Shown here in pieces: positions 9,859 through 18,435 of a stretch of DNA of 64,000 nt (within the stretch, counting starts at the first letter, position 1; every line of letters begins with the position of its first letter). Both the position numbers and the translations under genes were made by a program. The notes below the pieces were generated by a model, which was given only the letters and a program-made list of their open reading frames with translations, made no database searches and was not told where the DNA came from. The stretch comes from Paenibacillus antri (GTDB lineage Bacteria > Bacillota > Bacilli > Paenibacillales > YIM-B00363): positions 120,188 to 184,187 of the forward strand of contig NZ_VCIW01000015.1 of the NCBI RefSeq assembly GCF_005765165.1. The letters are read 5' to 3'.

Positions 9859-12800
9859 ATGCCGAAAAACGAAAAGCTGAAGAAAATCTTGGTCATCGGC
9901 TCCGGTCCGATCGTGATCGGGCAAGCGGCGGAATTCGACTACGCCGGCACGCAGGCGTGCCAGGCGCTGAAAGAAGAAGGCTATGAGGTCGTCCTCATCA
10001 ACAGCAACCCGGCGACGATCATGACGGATACGAACATGGCGGACCGCGTCTACATCGAGCCGATCACGCTCGAGTTCGTCTCCAGCATTATCCGCAAGGA
10101 GCGTCCGGACGGCTTGCTGCCGACGCTCGGGGGCCAGACGGGCCTCAACATGGCCGTCGAGCTCGCGAAAGCCGGCGTGCTCGAGAAGGAAGGCGTGAAG
10201 CTGCTCGGTACGCAGCTGACGGCGATCGAGAAGGCGGAAGACCGCGACTTGTTCCGGGATCTGATGCGCGAGCTCGAGCAGCCGGTACCGGAGAGCGTCA
10301 TCGTGACGACGGTGCCGCAGGCGGTCGACTTCGCGAGCGAGATCGGCTACCCGATCATCGTGCGCCCGGCGTACACGCTCGGCGGCACGGGCGGCGGCAT
10401 CTGCCAGACGGAGGAAGAGCTGGTCGAGATCGTCTCCTCGGGTCTTCGTTACTCGCCGATCGGCCAGTGCCTCGTCGAGAAGAGCATCGCCGGCATGAAG
10501 GAAGTCGAATACGAAGTCATGCGGGACGCGAACGATAACTGCATCGTCGTGTGCAACATGGAAAACTTCGACCCGGTCGGCGTTCACACGGGCGACAGCA
10601 TCGTCGTGGCGCCGAGCCAAACGCTGTCCGACCGCGAATATCAGATGCTCCGCACGGCATCGCTGCGCATCATCCGCGCGCTGAACATCGAAGGCGGCTG
10701 CAACGTGCAGTTCGCGCTTGACCCGCATTCGTATCAATATTACGTCATCGAAGTGAACCCTCGCGTCAGCCGTTCCTCGGCGCTCGCATCGAAGGCGACG
10801 GGCTACCCGATCGCGAAGATGGCCGCGAAGATCGCAGTCGGCTACACGCTGGATGAGCTCGTCAACCCGGTCACGGGGCAGACGTACGCTTGCTTCGAGC
10901 CGACGCTCGACTACATCGTGTCCAAGATTCCGCGCTGGCCGTTCGATAAGTTCATCCACGCGAACCGCAAGCTCGGCACGCAGATGAAGGCGACAGGCGA
11001 AGTGATGGCGATCGGCCGCACGTTCGAAGAGTCGATCCATAAAGCGGTCCGCTCGCTCGAAATCGGCGTACACCGCTTGTTCCTGAAGGACGCGGTAACG
11101 CTTGACGACGAGACGTTGAAGCAGCGGCTCGCGAAGCCGGACGACGAGCGTCTGTTCCTGATCGCCGAGGCGTTCCGCCGCGGCTGGGATTTGCTCGATC
11201 TGCAGGATCTGACGAAGGTCGATTGGTGGTTCCTGCGCGGCATCCAATCGATCGTCGGCTTCGAGAATCGTCTTCGCGTCGAAGCGCTGACGCCGGAGCT
11301 GCTGAAGGCCGCGAAGCGCAAAGGCTTCACCGACCGCGCGATCGCCGAGCTGCGCAAGGAAGGCGGGCATTCGGACTATACGGTCGAATCCGACATCCGC
11401 GCGCTGCGCTTCCAGCAAGGGCTGAAGCCGGTATATAAGATGGTAGACACGTGCGCCGCCGAGTTCGAAGCGTCGACGCCATACTACTACTCGACCTACG
11501 AGACGGAAAACGAAGTGATCGCTTCCGACAAGCCGAAGGTCGTCGTGCTCGGCTCCGGTCCGATCCGGATCGGCCAAGGCATCGAGTTCGACTACTCGAC
11601 CGTGCACGCGGTGTGGGCGATCCAAGACGCCGGCTATGAAGCGGTCATCATCAACAACAACCCGGAGACGGTGTCGACGGACTTCAACACGTCCGATCGT
11701 CTGTACTTCGAGCCGCTGTTCTTCGAGGATGTCATGAACGTCATCGAGCAGGAGCAGCCGATCGGCGTCATCGTGCAGTTCGGCGGTCAGACGGCGATTA
11801 ACCTGGCGGGTCCGCTCGCTCGCGCCGGCGTCCGCATCCTCGGCTCCGACCTCGAGTCGATCGACTCCGCGGAAGATCGCAAGAAGTTCGAAGCGCTGCT
11901 TCGTTCGCTCGACATCGCGCAGCCTCCGGGCAGTACGGTCATCTCGATCGACGAGGCGGCCGGCACGGCGGCGAAGCTCGGCTATCCGGTGCTCGTGCGC
12001 CCGTCGTACGTCCTCGGCGGACGCGCGATGGAGATCGTCTACAGCGAAGACGAGCTGCTCGGCTACATGGTCGAAGCGGTGAAGGTAAACCCGGAGCATC
12101 CGGTCCTGATCGACCGATACATGCTCGGCAAGGAAGTCGAAGTCGACGCGATCTGCGACGGCGAGACGGTGCTCGTGCCGGGCATCATGGAGCATATCGA
12201 GCGCGCGGGCGTTCACTCCGGCGACTCGATCGCGGTGTACCCGCCGCAGACGCTGTCCGCGGAAATCAAAGCGCAAATCGTCGAAATGACGACTTCGATC
12301 GCGAAGGCTTTGAACGTCGTCGGCCTCGTGAACATCCAGTTCGTTATCTATAAGGGCAAGATTTATATCATCGAAGTGAATCCGCGCTCGTCGCGCACGG
12401 TGCCGTTCCTTAGCAAGGTAACGGGCGTGCCGATGGCGAACGTGGCGACGAAGGTCATCCTCGGCGCGAAGCTGAAGGATCTCGGCTTCAACAACGGCCT
12501 GTGGGCGGAAGACGACAACGTCTCGGTGAAGGTGCCGGTGTTCTCGTTCGCGAAGCTGCGCCGCGTCGACACGACGCTCGGGCCGGAGATGAAGTCGACG
12601 GGCGAGGTCATGGGCCGCGACCGCAACTTCTCGAAGGCGTTGTATAAGGGCTTGATCGGCTCGGGAATGAAAATTCCGATGTCCGGCAACATTATCGCGA
12701 CGATCGCCGACAAGGACAAGGACGACGCGGTCGACGTGTTCCGCGGCTTCGTCGAGCTGGGCTACCGCATCTATGCGACGGGCGGCACGGCGCAGACGCT

Positions 12801-13119
12801 GACCGACGCCGGCATGCCGGTCGACCATGTGCATAAGCTGAGCGAGGGCAGCCCGAACATCCTCGACATGATCCGCACCGGAGACGCGCAGTTCGTCGTC
12901 AATACGCTGACGAAGGGCAAAGCGCCGGAACGCGACGGCTTCCGGATTCGCCGCGAAGCGGTCGAGAACGGCGTCGTCTGCATGACGTCGCTCGATACGG
13001 TTCGCGCGCTGCTCAACATGCTGCAGGCGATCAACTTCTCGTCCGAAAGCATGCCGGGCTTCGTCAGCTCCGGCAGCTTCTCGAAGGCGTCGAAGTCGGC
13101 GCTGGAGCCGGTGAAGTGA
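9859..13119 (+). CDS. carB: Carbamoyl-phosphate synthase large subunit
   Basis: Makes carbamoyl phosphate from bicarbonate, ammonia and two ATP. ATG 9859 is preferred over GTG 9850 because GGGGGGTG ends 8 bases before it. The 1086-residue product has two homologous ATP-grasp halves, each opening with a nucleotide-binding segment: [19 protein letters not shown] near residue 13, and [18 protein letters not shown] near residue 560. A C-terminal MGS-like regulatory domain follows (about 940-1075, [20 protein letters not shown]). Length is normal for CarB. It is followed by pyrF without the pyrK-pyrD pair present in B. subtilis. Confidence 0.96.
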   Translation: MPKNEKLKKILVIGSGPIVIGQAAEFDYAGTQACQALKEEGYEVVLINSNPATIMTDTNMADRVYIEPITLEFVSSIIRKERPDGLLPTLGGQTGLNMAVELAKAGVLEKEGVKLLGTQLTAIEKAEDRDLFRDLMRELEQPVPESVIVTTVPQAVDFASEIGYPIIVRPAYTLGGTGGGICQTEEELVEIVSSGLRYSPIGQCLVEKSIAGMKEVEYEVMRDANDNCIVVCNMENFDPVGVHTGDSIVVAPSQTLSDREYQMLRTASLRIIRALNIEGGCNVQFALDPHSYQYYVIEVNPRVSRSSALASKATGYPIAKMAAKIAVGYTLDELVNPVTGQTYACFEPTLDYIVSKIPRWPFDKFIHANRKLGTQMKATGEVMAIGRTFEESIHKAVRSLEIGVHRLFLKDAVTLDDETLKQRLAKPDDERLFLIAEAFRRGWDLLDLQDLTKVDWWFLRGIQSIVGFENRLRVEALTPELLKAAKRKGFTDRAIAELRKEGGHSDYTVESDIRALRFQQGLKPVYKMVDTCAAEFEASTPYYYSTYETENEVIASDKPKVVVLGSGPIRIGQGIEFDYSTVHAVWAIQDAGYEAVIINNNPETVSTDFNTSDRLYFEPLFFEDVMNVIEQEQPIGVIVQFGGQTAINLAGPLARAGVRILGSDLESIDSAEDRKKFEALLRSLDIAQPPGSTVISIDEAAGTAAKLGYPVLVRPSYVLGGRAMEIVYSEDELLGYMVEAVKVNPEHPVLIDRYMLGKEVEVDAICDGETVLVPGIMEHIERAGVHSGDSIAVYPPQTLSAEIKAQIVEMTTSIAKALNVVGLVNIQFVIYKGKIYIIEVNPRSSRTVPFLSKVTGVPMANVATKVILGAKLKDLGFNNGLWAEDDNVSVKVPVFSFAKLRRVDTTLGPEMKSTGEVMGRDRNFSKALYKGLIGSGMKIPMSGNIIATIADKDKDDAVDVFRGFVELGYRIYATGGTAQTLTDAGMPVDHVHKLSEGSPNILDMIRTGDAQFVVNTLTKGKAPERDGFRIRREAVENGVVCMTSLDTVRALLNMLQAINFSSESMPGFVSSGSFSKASKSALEPVK

Positions 13120-13871
13120 TGCGGATATCTGCCGCGGGGCGGGACACGCATCCGATCATGGTCGCGCTGGACGTTCCCGGCGCGGACGAAGCGCTCGCGC
13201 TGGCGGCGCGCTTCGAGGGCATTCCCGTATGGATGAAGGTCGGGATGGAGCTGTATTACGCGGCCGGCCCCGACCTCGTCCGCCGGCTGAAGGCGCAAGG
13301 TCATCGCATCTTCCTCGACCTGAAGTTTCACGACATCCCGAACACGGTGCGGGGCGCGGCGCGGTCGGCGACGCGCCTCGGCGTCGACATGTTCAACGTT
13401 CACGCCGCGGGCGGGTCCGCGATGATGCGGGCGGCGCTGGAGGGCGCGCTCGAGGCAAGCGCCGGCTCCGGCGATGAGACGCCGCTTGTCATCGCGGTGA
13501 CGCAGCTGACGTCCACGAGCGAGGAGACGATGCGCCGCGAAATCGGCATCGACGCGCCTCTCGCCGACGTCGTCTTGAAGTATGCGCGGCTTGCGAAGGA
13601 CGCCGGCTTGCACGGCGTCGTCTCCTCCGCGCAGGAGGCCGCCGCGGTGAAGGCGGCGTGCGGCGCCGGCTTCGTCACGGTGACGCCGGGCATCCGGCCT
13701 TTAGGCGCCGACGTCGCCGATCAGGCGCGCGTCATGACGCCCGCCGATGCGCTCGCGAACGGGGCGGATTACCTCGTGATCGGGCGGCCGATCACGGCGG
13801 CGAACGATCCCCGCGAGGCGCTGGAGCGCATCGTGCGGGAGATCGGCAACGGGAACGCAGCACAACAGTAG
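13119..13871 (+). CDS. pyrF: Orotidine 5'-phosphate decarboxylase
   Basis: Converts OMP to UMP, the last step of the pathway. Start ATG 13119 overlaps the carB stop (TGATG); a GTG three bases earlier is an equal alternative. The roughly 250-residue TIM-barrel has the diagnostic FLDLKFHDIPNTV segment with the catalytic Lys-Asp residues, VTQLTSTSEE, and the phosphate-binding VTPGIRPLG and LVIGRPITAANDP near the C-terminus. Confidence 0.95.
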   Translation: MRISAAGRDTHPIMVALDVPGADEALALAARFEGIPVWMKVGMELYYAAGPDLVRRLKAQGHRIFLDLKFHDIPNTVRGAARSATRLGVDMFNVHAAGGSAMMRAALEGALEASAGSGDETPLVIAVTQLTSTSEETMRREIGIDAPLADVVLKYARLAKDAGLHGVVSSAQEAAAVKAACGAGFVTVTPGIRPLGADVADQARVMTPADALANGADYLVIGRPITAANDPREALERIVREIGNGNAAQQ

Positions 13872-13886
13872 AGGAGGACGAAGCAC

Positions 13887-14522
13887 GTGAGCAAGCTGGA
13901 ACAGGACATCGCCTCGGCGCTCTTGTCGATCGGCGCCGTCTCGCTGCGGCCTCAGGAGCCGTACACATGGACGAGCGGCATCCGCTCGCCGATCTATTGC
14001 GACAACCGGCTGACGATGTCGCATCCGAACGTCCGCGAAAGAATCGCGAACGGCTTCGCGGCGCTCATTCAGGAGTATTATCCGGAGGCCGACGTCGTCG
14101 CCGGGACGGCGACCGCCGGCATTCCGCATGCGGCGTGGGTCGCGCAGAAGCTTGGCCTGCCGATGATTTACGTCCGGGACAAGGCGAAGGGGCACGGGAA
14201 GCAAAACCTGATCGAAGGTCAGCTGGCTCCGGGACAGAAGGTCGTCGTCATCGAGGACTTGATCTCGACCGGGGGCAGCTCGCTGAAGGCCGCGCAGGCG
14301 GTGAACGAAGCGGGTGGACAAGCGCTCGCGGTGCTCGCGATTTTCTCGTATCAGTTCGAGAAGGCGGAGGAAGCGTTCCGCGCCGGCGGCATCCCTCTCC
14401 GGACGCTGTCGAACTATACGGCGCTCATCGAAGAAGCGCTCCGCGCGAACCGGATTCGTCCCGAGGACGTCGCCGCTTTGTCCGCGTGGAGACTGCAGCC
14501 GGAGACGTATTACGCGCAATAA
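13887..14522 (+). CDS. pyrE: Orotate phosphoribosyltransferase
   Basis: Joins orotate to PRPP to form OMP. GTG start at 13887 follows GAGGAGGACG. The 211-residue product carries the PRPP loop VVVIEDLISTGGSSLKAA, the TWTSGIRSPIYCDNR substrate segment and YVRDKAKGHGKQN flexible catalytic loop. It is the last gene of the operon and is followed directly by a strong terminator. Confidence 0.95.
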   Translation: MSKLEQDIASALLSIGAVSLRPQEPYTWTSGIRSPIYCDNRLTMSHPNVRERIANGFAALIQEYYPEADVVAGTATAGIPHAAWVAQKLGLPMIYVRDKAKGHGKQNLIEGQLAPGQKVVVIEDLISTGGSSLKAAQAVNEAGGQALAVLAIFSYQFEKAEEAFRAGGIPLRTLSNYTALIEEALRANRIRPEDVAALSAWRLQPETYYAQ

Positions 14523-14532
14523 ATTTTGGATG

Positions 14533-14563
14533 GGCCCCGCCAGCGACGGCGGGGCCTTTTTTT
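14533..14563 (+). terminator. Intrinsic terminator of the pyr operon
   Basis: GGCCCCGCC and GGCGGGGCC arms, six-base loop, then seven T. Confidence 0.95.
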
Positions 14564-14570
14564 GCGTTCG

Positions 14571-14613
14571 TGTGACGTTCCTCACATCCGAAGGCGCGCC
14601 CGAAAGGTACGAT
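14571..14613 (+). promoter_or_regulatory. Fnr-type promoter before the 14643 gene and hpf
   Basis: TGTGACGTTCCTCACA (14571-14586) is a perfect TGTGA-N6-TCACA dyad. A TACGAT -10 lies at 14608-14613; the inferred start is 14620, putting the dyad at -41.5, the class II activator position. Confidence 0.8.
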
Positions 14614-14642
14614 AAAGTCAGAAGAAACAAGGAGGCGTTCTT

Positions 14643-15083
14643 ATGAAGAATACCTTGATCGAGAGACAAAAGGAACTTGCGGCGCTGCTGGATAAGATGA
14701 AGCCGTTCGAGAAGGAGACGATCGTGCGGTGCGCGGAGGACGCGCGCGCCCGCTTGACGGAAGTGAAGCCGATCGTGGCGGACGTCGTCGAGGCGCTCGA
14801 ACAGCTGCGCAAGTGGGAAAACGACAATTGGTATCAAGCGGCGCACGCCTACAGCATAGAAGCGCTCGTTCCGCATACGGATGCGCTGTTCGACGACGCG
14901 GAGGAAGCCGAGGTGCTTGCGCTCTGGTTCGCCCGCGCGTATCTCGCGAAGATGGAGCTGATGCCGGAGGCGGCGCGGTGGGAAGAGCTGCAAGACGCCC
15001 GCGCGCTGCTGCTGCAGGCGGGCAAGGCGCTCGGCGATTTCCTGCGGCGCGAGGCCGAGCTGCCGGAGCCGGCGGGCGTGTAA
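14643..15083 (+). CDS. Unknown helical protein under an Fnr-type promoter
   Basis: I do not recognise this 146-residue protein. It has a good ribosome site (AAGGAGG) before ATG 14643. The sequence is largely alpha-helical and charged (KNTLIERQKELAALLDKMK, VVEALEQLRKWENDNWYQAA, EEAEVLALWFARAYLAKMEL), with no signal peptide, membrane segment or Cys. The aromatic-rich WENDNWYQAAHAY stretch near residue 60 could be a core or ligand region. Its promoter carries an Fnr-type box at -41.5, and hpf follows 74 bases after its stop with no terminator between, so the pair may be co-transcribed when oxygen is low. Function is open. Confidence 0.8.
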   Translation: MKNTLIERQKELAALLDKMKPFEKETIVRCAEDARARLTEVKPIVADVVEALEQLRKWENDNWYQAAHAYSIEALVPHTDALFDDAEEAEVLALWFARAYLAKMELMPEAARWEELQDARALLLQAGKALGDFLRREAELPEPAGV

Positions 15084-15157
15084 CGCGCCCGGAAGGCTCG
15101 CAAGGGCACCCTCTTCAGCGGTTCATATTACAACAAGATCGAAAGGGACGATGACCA

Positions 15158-15736
15158 ATGAGATACAACGTTCGCGGCAAACAAACGACGATCACCCCAG
15201 CTCTGCAGGAGTATGTCGAACGCAAGATCGGACCGATCGAAGAGTGGTTCGGCGTCGAGAAACGGGAGGCGGCCCAAGCGCATGTGCTGCTGAGCGTCGA
15301 AGGGCAAGGCGCCGTTCATCGGGCCGAAGTGACGATCGCGCTGCCGGGCGTCGAGCTGCGCGCCGAGGTGAAGGGCGGAGATATGTACGCTGCGATCGAC
15401 GAGGTCGTCGAAAAGCTGGAGCGTCAGGTGCGCCGGCATAAGACGAAGCTCGATCGCGCGCTACGCCATCGCGGCGGCTTGCGGCAGGCGGTGCAGGCGG
15501 CGGCGGACGCGGCGTTCGCCGACGTCGCGACCGCGGACCCGGCGGACGAAGCCGCGGCGCCGTTCCCGATCCGACGGACGAAGCGGCTCGATCTGAAACC
15601 GATCGACGTCGAGGAAGCGATCTTGCAGATGAATCTGCTCGACCATCAGTTCTATATGTTCCTGAACCGCGAGACGAACGACACCGAGCTCGTCTATCGG
15701 CGGAACGACGGCACGTACGGCTGGTTGACGCGCTGA
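15158..15736 (+). CDS. hpf: Ribosome hibernation-promoting factor, long form
   Basis: Binds the 30S decoding region in stationary or stressed cells and dimerises ribosomes to inactive 100S particles. The 192-residue length marks the long form of Firmicutes. An N-terminal S30AE domain (1-105: MRYNVRGKQTTITPALQEY, GGDMYAAIDEVVEKLERQV) is joined by an Ala/Asp-rich linker to a C-terminal dimerisation domain (about 130-192: RTKRLDLKPIDVEEAI, LLDHQFYMFLNRETND). The ribosome site is GAAAGGGACG upstream of ATG 15158. Likely anaerobic induction is inferred from the upstream Fnr-type promoter. Confidence 0.95.
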   Translation: MRYNVRGKQTTITPALQEYVERKIGPIEEWFGVEKREAAQAHVLLSVEGQGAVHRAEVTIALPGVELRAEVKGGDMYAAIDEVVEKLERQVRRHKTKLDRALRHRGGLRQAVQAAADAAFADVATADPADEAAAPFPIRRTKRLDLKPIDVEEAILQMNLLDHQFYMFLNRETNDTELVYRRNDGTYGWLTR

Positions 15737-15748
15737 TCGATTGGAGGA

Positions 15749-15771
15749 GACCCGGGGAACCGGGTCTTTTT
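15749..15771 (+). terminator. Intrinsic terminator of hpf
   Basis: GACCCGG-GGAA-CCGGGTC followed by six T. The stem resembles the palindromes of the repeat array that starts 40 bases downstream. Confidence 0.9.
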
Positions 15772-15809
15772 TGCGCATGAGTGCGCATCGCGTCGGGCGG
15801 TCGGGGGTT

Positions 15810-17117
15810 TGACCCGAAGCGGGTCAGCGGCGCCGGACGGCCGTGGGCGTGGCCCGTTTCGGGTCAGGAGACGGTGCGAGTCGTGCCGTGGTGATCCGAA
15901 ACGGGCTGGCGGCGTCGAGCGGCCGTGGGCTTGACCCGGATCGGGTCAGGAGACGGCGCGCGGTTGGCCGTGGTGACCCGAAACGGGCCAGCGGCGCCGG
16001 ACGGCCGTGGGCTTGGCCCGGAACGGGTCAGGGGGCAGCGTGTGGAGTGCCGGCGGCTTGGCCCGGATCGGGTCAGGGGGCAGCGTGAGGAGTGCCGTGG
16101 TGACCCGAAACGGGCTGGCGGCGTCGAGCGGCCGTGGGCGTGGCCCGGAACGGGTCAGGAGACGGCGCGGGGCGAGCCGAGGTGACCCGGATTGGGCTAA
16201 CGGCGCCGAGCGGCCGTGGGCTTGGCCCGGAACGGGTCAGGAGGCGGCGGGAGTCGTGCCGTGGTGACCCGAAACGGGCTGGCGGCGTCGAGCGGCCGGC
16301 GGCTTTGCCCGGAACGGGTCAGGAGACGGCGCGGGGCGGTCCGAGGTGACCCGAAACGGGCTAGCGGCGCCGGACGGCCGTGGGCGTGGCCCGTTTCGGG
16401 TCAGGAGGCGGTGCGAGTCGTGCCGTGGTGACCCGAAACGGGCCAGCGGCGCCGAGCGGCCGTCGGCTTGGCCCGGAACGGGTCAGGAGGCGGCGGGAGT
16501 CGTGCCGTGGTGACCCGAAACGGGCTGGCGGCGTCGAGCGGCCGGCGGCTTTGCCCGGAACGGGTCAGGAGACGGCGCGGGGCGGTCCGAGGTGACCCGA
16601 AACGGGCTAGCGGCGCCGGACGGCCGTGGGCGTGGCCCGTTTCGGGTCAGGAGGCGGTGCGAGTCGTGCCGTGGTGACCCGAAACGGGCCAGCGGCGCCG
16701 AGCGGCCGTCGGCTTGGCCCGGATCGGGTCAGGAGGCGACGGGAGGCGGTCCGTGGTGACCCGAAGCGGGCTGGCGGCATGGGCGTACCGTCGGCTTGGC
16801 CTTGATCGGGTCAGGAGACGGCGCGGGGCGGTCCGAGGTGACCCGAAACGGGCTAGCGGCGCCGGACGGCCGTGGGCGTGGCCCGTTTCGGGTCAGGAGG
16901 CGGTGCGAGTCGTGCCGTGGTGACCCGAAACGGGCCAGCGGCGCCGAGCGGCCGTCGGCTTGGCCCGGATCGGGTCAGGAGACGGCGCGGGGCGAGCCGT
17001 GGTGACCCGAAACGGGCCAGCGGGGCCGAACGGCCGGCGGTTTGACTCGTTTCGGGTCAGGAGACGGCGCGGGGCGAGCCGTGGTGACCCGAAGCGGGCC
17101 AGCGTCGCCGAACGGCC
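15810..17117. repeat. 82-bp GC-rich minisatellite, about 16 units, two palindromes per unit
   Basis: The core TGACCCGAAACGGGC, with small changes, starts at 15810, 15892 and 15974, then every 82 bases from 16101 to 17085 (13 positions). A 45-base half unit is inserted between 15974 and 16101. About 40 bases after each core lies a second palindrome such as GGCCCGGAACGGGTCAGG, so the underlying spacing is about 41. Open frames in the array have no ribosome sites and repeat the same residues; no gene is supported in 15737-17205. Confidence 0.95.
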
Positions 17118-17205
17118 GGCGACGGAACGAAAAAAGACCCGCCTCCGACGAACCCCGGGTTCGCTTCGGCAGGTCAAGCGGAGGGCCGGCGTTCGAGCCC
17201 GGCGA

Positions 17206-17379
17206 TTAAGCCGTATACTCGTCCAGCAAGCCGCAGAAGGCGAGATCGGTATCGAGCGGGCGGAAAGCGTCGTCCGTCGGATCGAGGCCGCCGGCTTCCG
17301 CCAACGCGAAACCGAAGTCGAAGCAAAATTCGTTCCGAAGCAACTCGGCTCTTGTGATTGTCGTCGTCGTGCGTTCCAT
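17206..17379 (-). CDS. Small unknown protein under an Fnr-type promoter
   Basis: 57 residues from ATG 17379, which has AAGGAG 9 bases upstream; an ATG nine bases earlier would overlap that site. The sequence is MERTTTTITRAELLRNEFCF, then a mostly acidic remainder with two Cys (C19 and C48) and the ending LLDEYTA. No signal peptide or membrane segment is visible. I recognise no family. Reality is supported by the ribosome site, a TATACT -10 and an Fnr-type dyad at -41.5 in the right orientation. A role in anaerobic or redox metabolism is inference from that promoter only. Confidence 0.65.
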   Translation of the reverse strand: MERTTTTITRAELLRNEFCFDFGFALAEAGGLDPTDDAFRPLDTDLAFCGLLDEYTA

Positions 17380-17408
17380 AACGATCATCTCCTTGTTGGT
17401 ATGGTTTT

Positions 17409-17451
17409 AGTATAAGCCATCGGCGCCCCACAGTATGTGATTGTTTTCACA
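17409..17451 (-). promoter_or_regulatory. Fnr-type promoter of the small 17206-17379 gene
   Basis: Dyad TGTGAAAACAATCACA (minus strand of 17436-17451) and -10 TATACT (minus strand of 17409-17414). The inferred start is 17402; the dyad is centred at -41.5. Confidence 0.75.
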
Positions 17452-17491
17452 AGCGACCGTACAACTTTCCCTCCCGATCGGGAGGGGGAGA

Positions 17492-18211
17492 TCAGATGCG
17501 GCAGATGTCTACGGGGCAATTTTCGCAATGGCAAATGTCCTTCAAATACTGCAAATCGTGAATGACGATGTACCCGTTATCGTTCGAGACGACGTTCGCG
17601 TTCTTTAAATCCGCCAGCATCCGGTTGACGCTTTCTCTCGTCGCTCCGATCATGTCGGCGAGCTCGGTGTTCGTCAGCTTCTTGCCGATCAGCACGGCGC
17701 CGTCCTTCCGCTTCTCGCCGTACGTGTTATGCAGCCGGATGAGCGTCGAACAGAGCGCGCCGGGCTTGCCGAACATCATGAGGTCGCGGAATTTCGTCTG
17801 CGTCATGCGGTGAATGAGTCCCATCCATTTCATGAATTCGACGGCCAAGTCCCCGTGCTGCCATAAGAGCACTTCAAGGTCTTTCTTCTGAATGACGCCC
17901 ACGGCGGACGCTTCCGCCACTTCGGCGTTGAAGCCTTGCGTGGAATCTTGATACGGATCCACCTGCCCGAACATGTCGCCGTCTTGGTACATGTACAATA
18001 TGAAATGGCGTCCTTCGTCGGACGTCTTCGTAATTTTTACGCGGCCTTTGATCAGATAATACAGCTTGTCGGCCGTATCGCCTTCCCAAAACAAATGCGT
18101 CCCGGGTTCGGCTTTCATTTCGTACATGATGCTCTTCAGACGCTTGAAGTTTTCTTCGGAGAAGCAACTCGTGTTGTTCACGTTACTTATATCCGTCGGT
18201 TTCGTCGCCAT
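17492..18211 (-). CDS. fnr: Fnr, oxygen-sensing anaerobic transcription regulator
   Basis: CRP/FNR-family activator of 239 residues. N-terminal cyclic-nucleotide-like beta-roll (about 15-130: GTHLFWEGDTADKLYYLIKG), dimer helix (HRMTQTKFRDLMMFG) and winged-helix HTH (about 175-215: LTNTELADMIGATRESVNRM). The C-terminus CHCENCPVDICRI carries the Cys cluster typical of Bacillus Fnr, whose [4Fe-4S] centre is ligated by three C-terminal Cys plus an Asp, unlike the N-terminal cluster of E. coli FNR. It has its own Fnr-type promoter, and matching boxes precede the surrounding anaerobic genes. The divergent neighbour is mobA. Confidence 0.95.
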   Translation of the reverse strand: MATKPTDISNVNNTSCFSEENFKRLKSIMYEMKAEPGTHLFWEGDTADKLYYLIKGRVKITKTSDEGRHFILYMYQDGDMFGQVDPYQDSTQGFNAEVAEASAVGVIQKKDLEVLLWQHGDLAVEFMKWMGLIHRMTQTKFRDLMMFGKPGALCSTLIRLHNTYGEKRKDGAVLIGKKLTNTELADMIGATRESVNRMLADLKNANVVSNDNGYIVIHDLQYLKDICHCENCPVDICRI

Positions 18212-18250
18212 CGGGCGTCAGTCCCTTCGTATCTATAACTTTATATCGAT

Positions 18251-18293
18251 ATCTTACCCGATCCGTTCTCGCCTTCATGTGACGAATATCACT
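18251..18293 (-). promoter_or_regulatory. Fnr-type promoter of fnr (autoregulation)
   Basis: Dyad AGTGATATTCGTCACA (minus strand of 18278-18293) with -10 TAAGAT (minus strand of 18251-18256); centre at -41.5 from the inferred start 18244. Suggests positive autoregulation, as known for B. subtilis fnr from the narK promoter. Confidence 0.75.
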
Positions 18294-18345
18294 GCCGGGA
18301 AACAATCCCTGATCCCGAACGCCGCGTCGATTCGGCGCAGCCCCC

Positions 18346-18389
18346 TGTGACGTTGCTCACAGCCGGAAGCGCTTCAAAAATGGTGTAAT
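18346..18389 (+). promoter_or_regulatory. Fnr-type promoter of mobA
   Basis: TGTGACGTTGCTCACA (18346-18361) is a perfect dyad. The best -10 is TGTAAT (18384-18389), which places the centre at about -42. The inferred transcript start (about 18396) rules out the ATG at 18388 as translation start. Confidence 0.75.
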
Positions 18390-18435
18390 GGCTATGACAA
18401 GTTCGAGCGAGTTAGAAAGCGAGGTGCGACAAGCG

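Noticed and set aside
9751..12834. Minus-strand frame of 1027 codons opposite carB
   Set aside because: GC-rich codon bias leaves the antisense frame open; carB is unmistakable and the antisense product is an Arg/Asp/His-rich low-complexity sequence without a ribosome site.
15843..17005. Overlapping plus-strand frames of 69-86 codons in the minisatellite
   Set aside because: They repeat the same 27-residue pattern because of the 82-base unit (not a multiple of three, so frames rotate); no ribosome sites and frequent stops.
15810..17117. CRISPR array
   Set aside because: No unique spacers: the whole 82-base unit is repeated, the palindromes are internal, and no cas gene is present.
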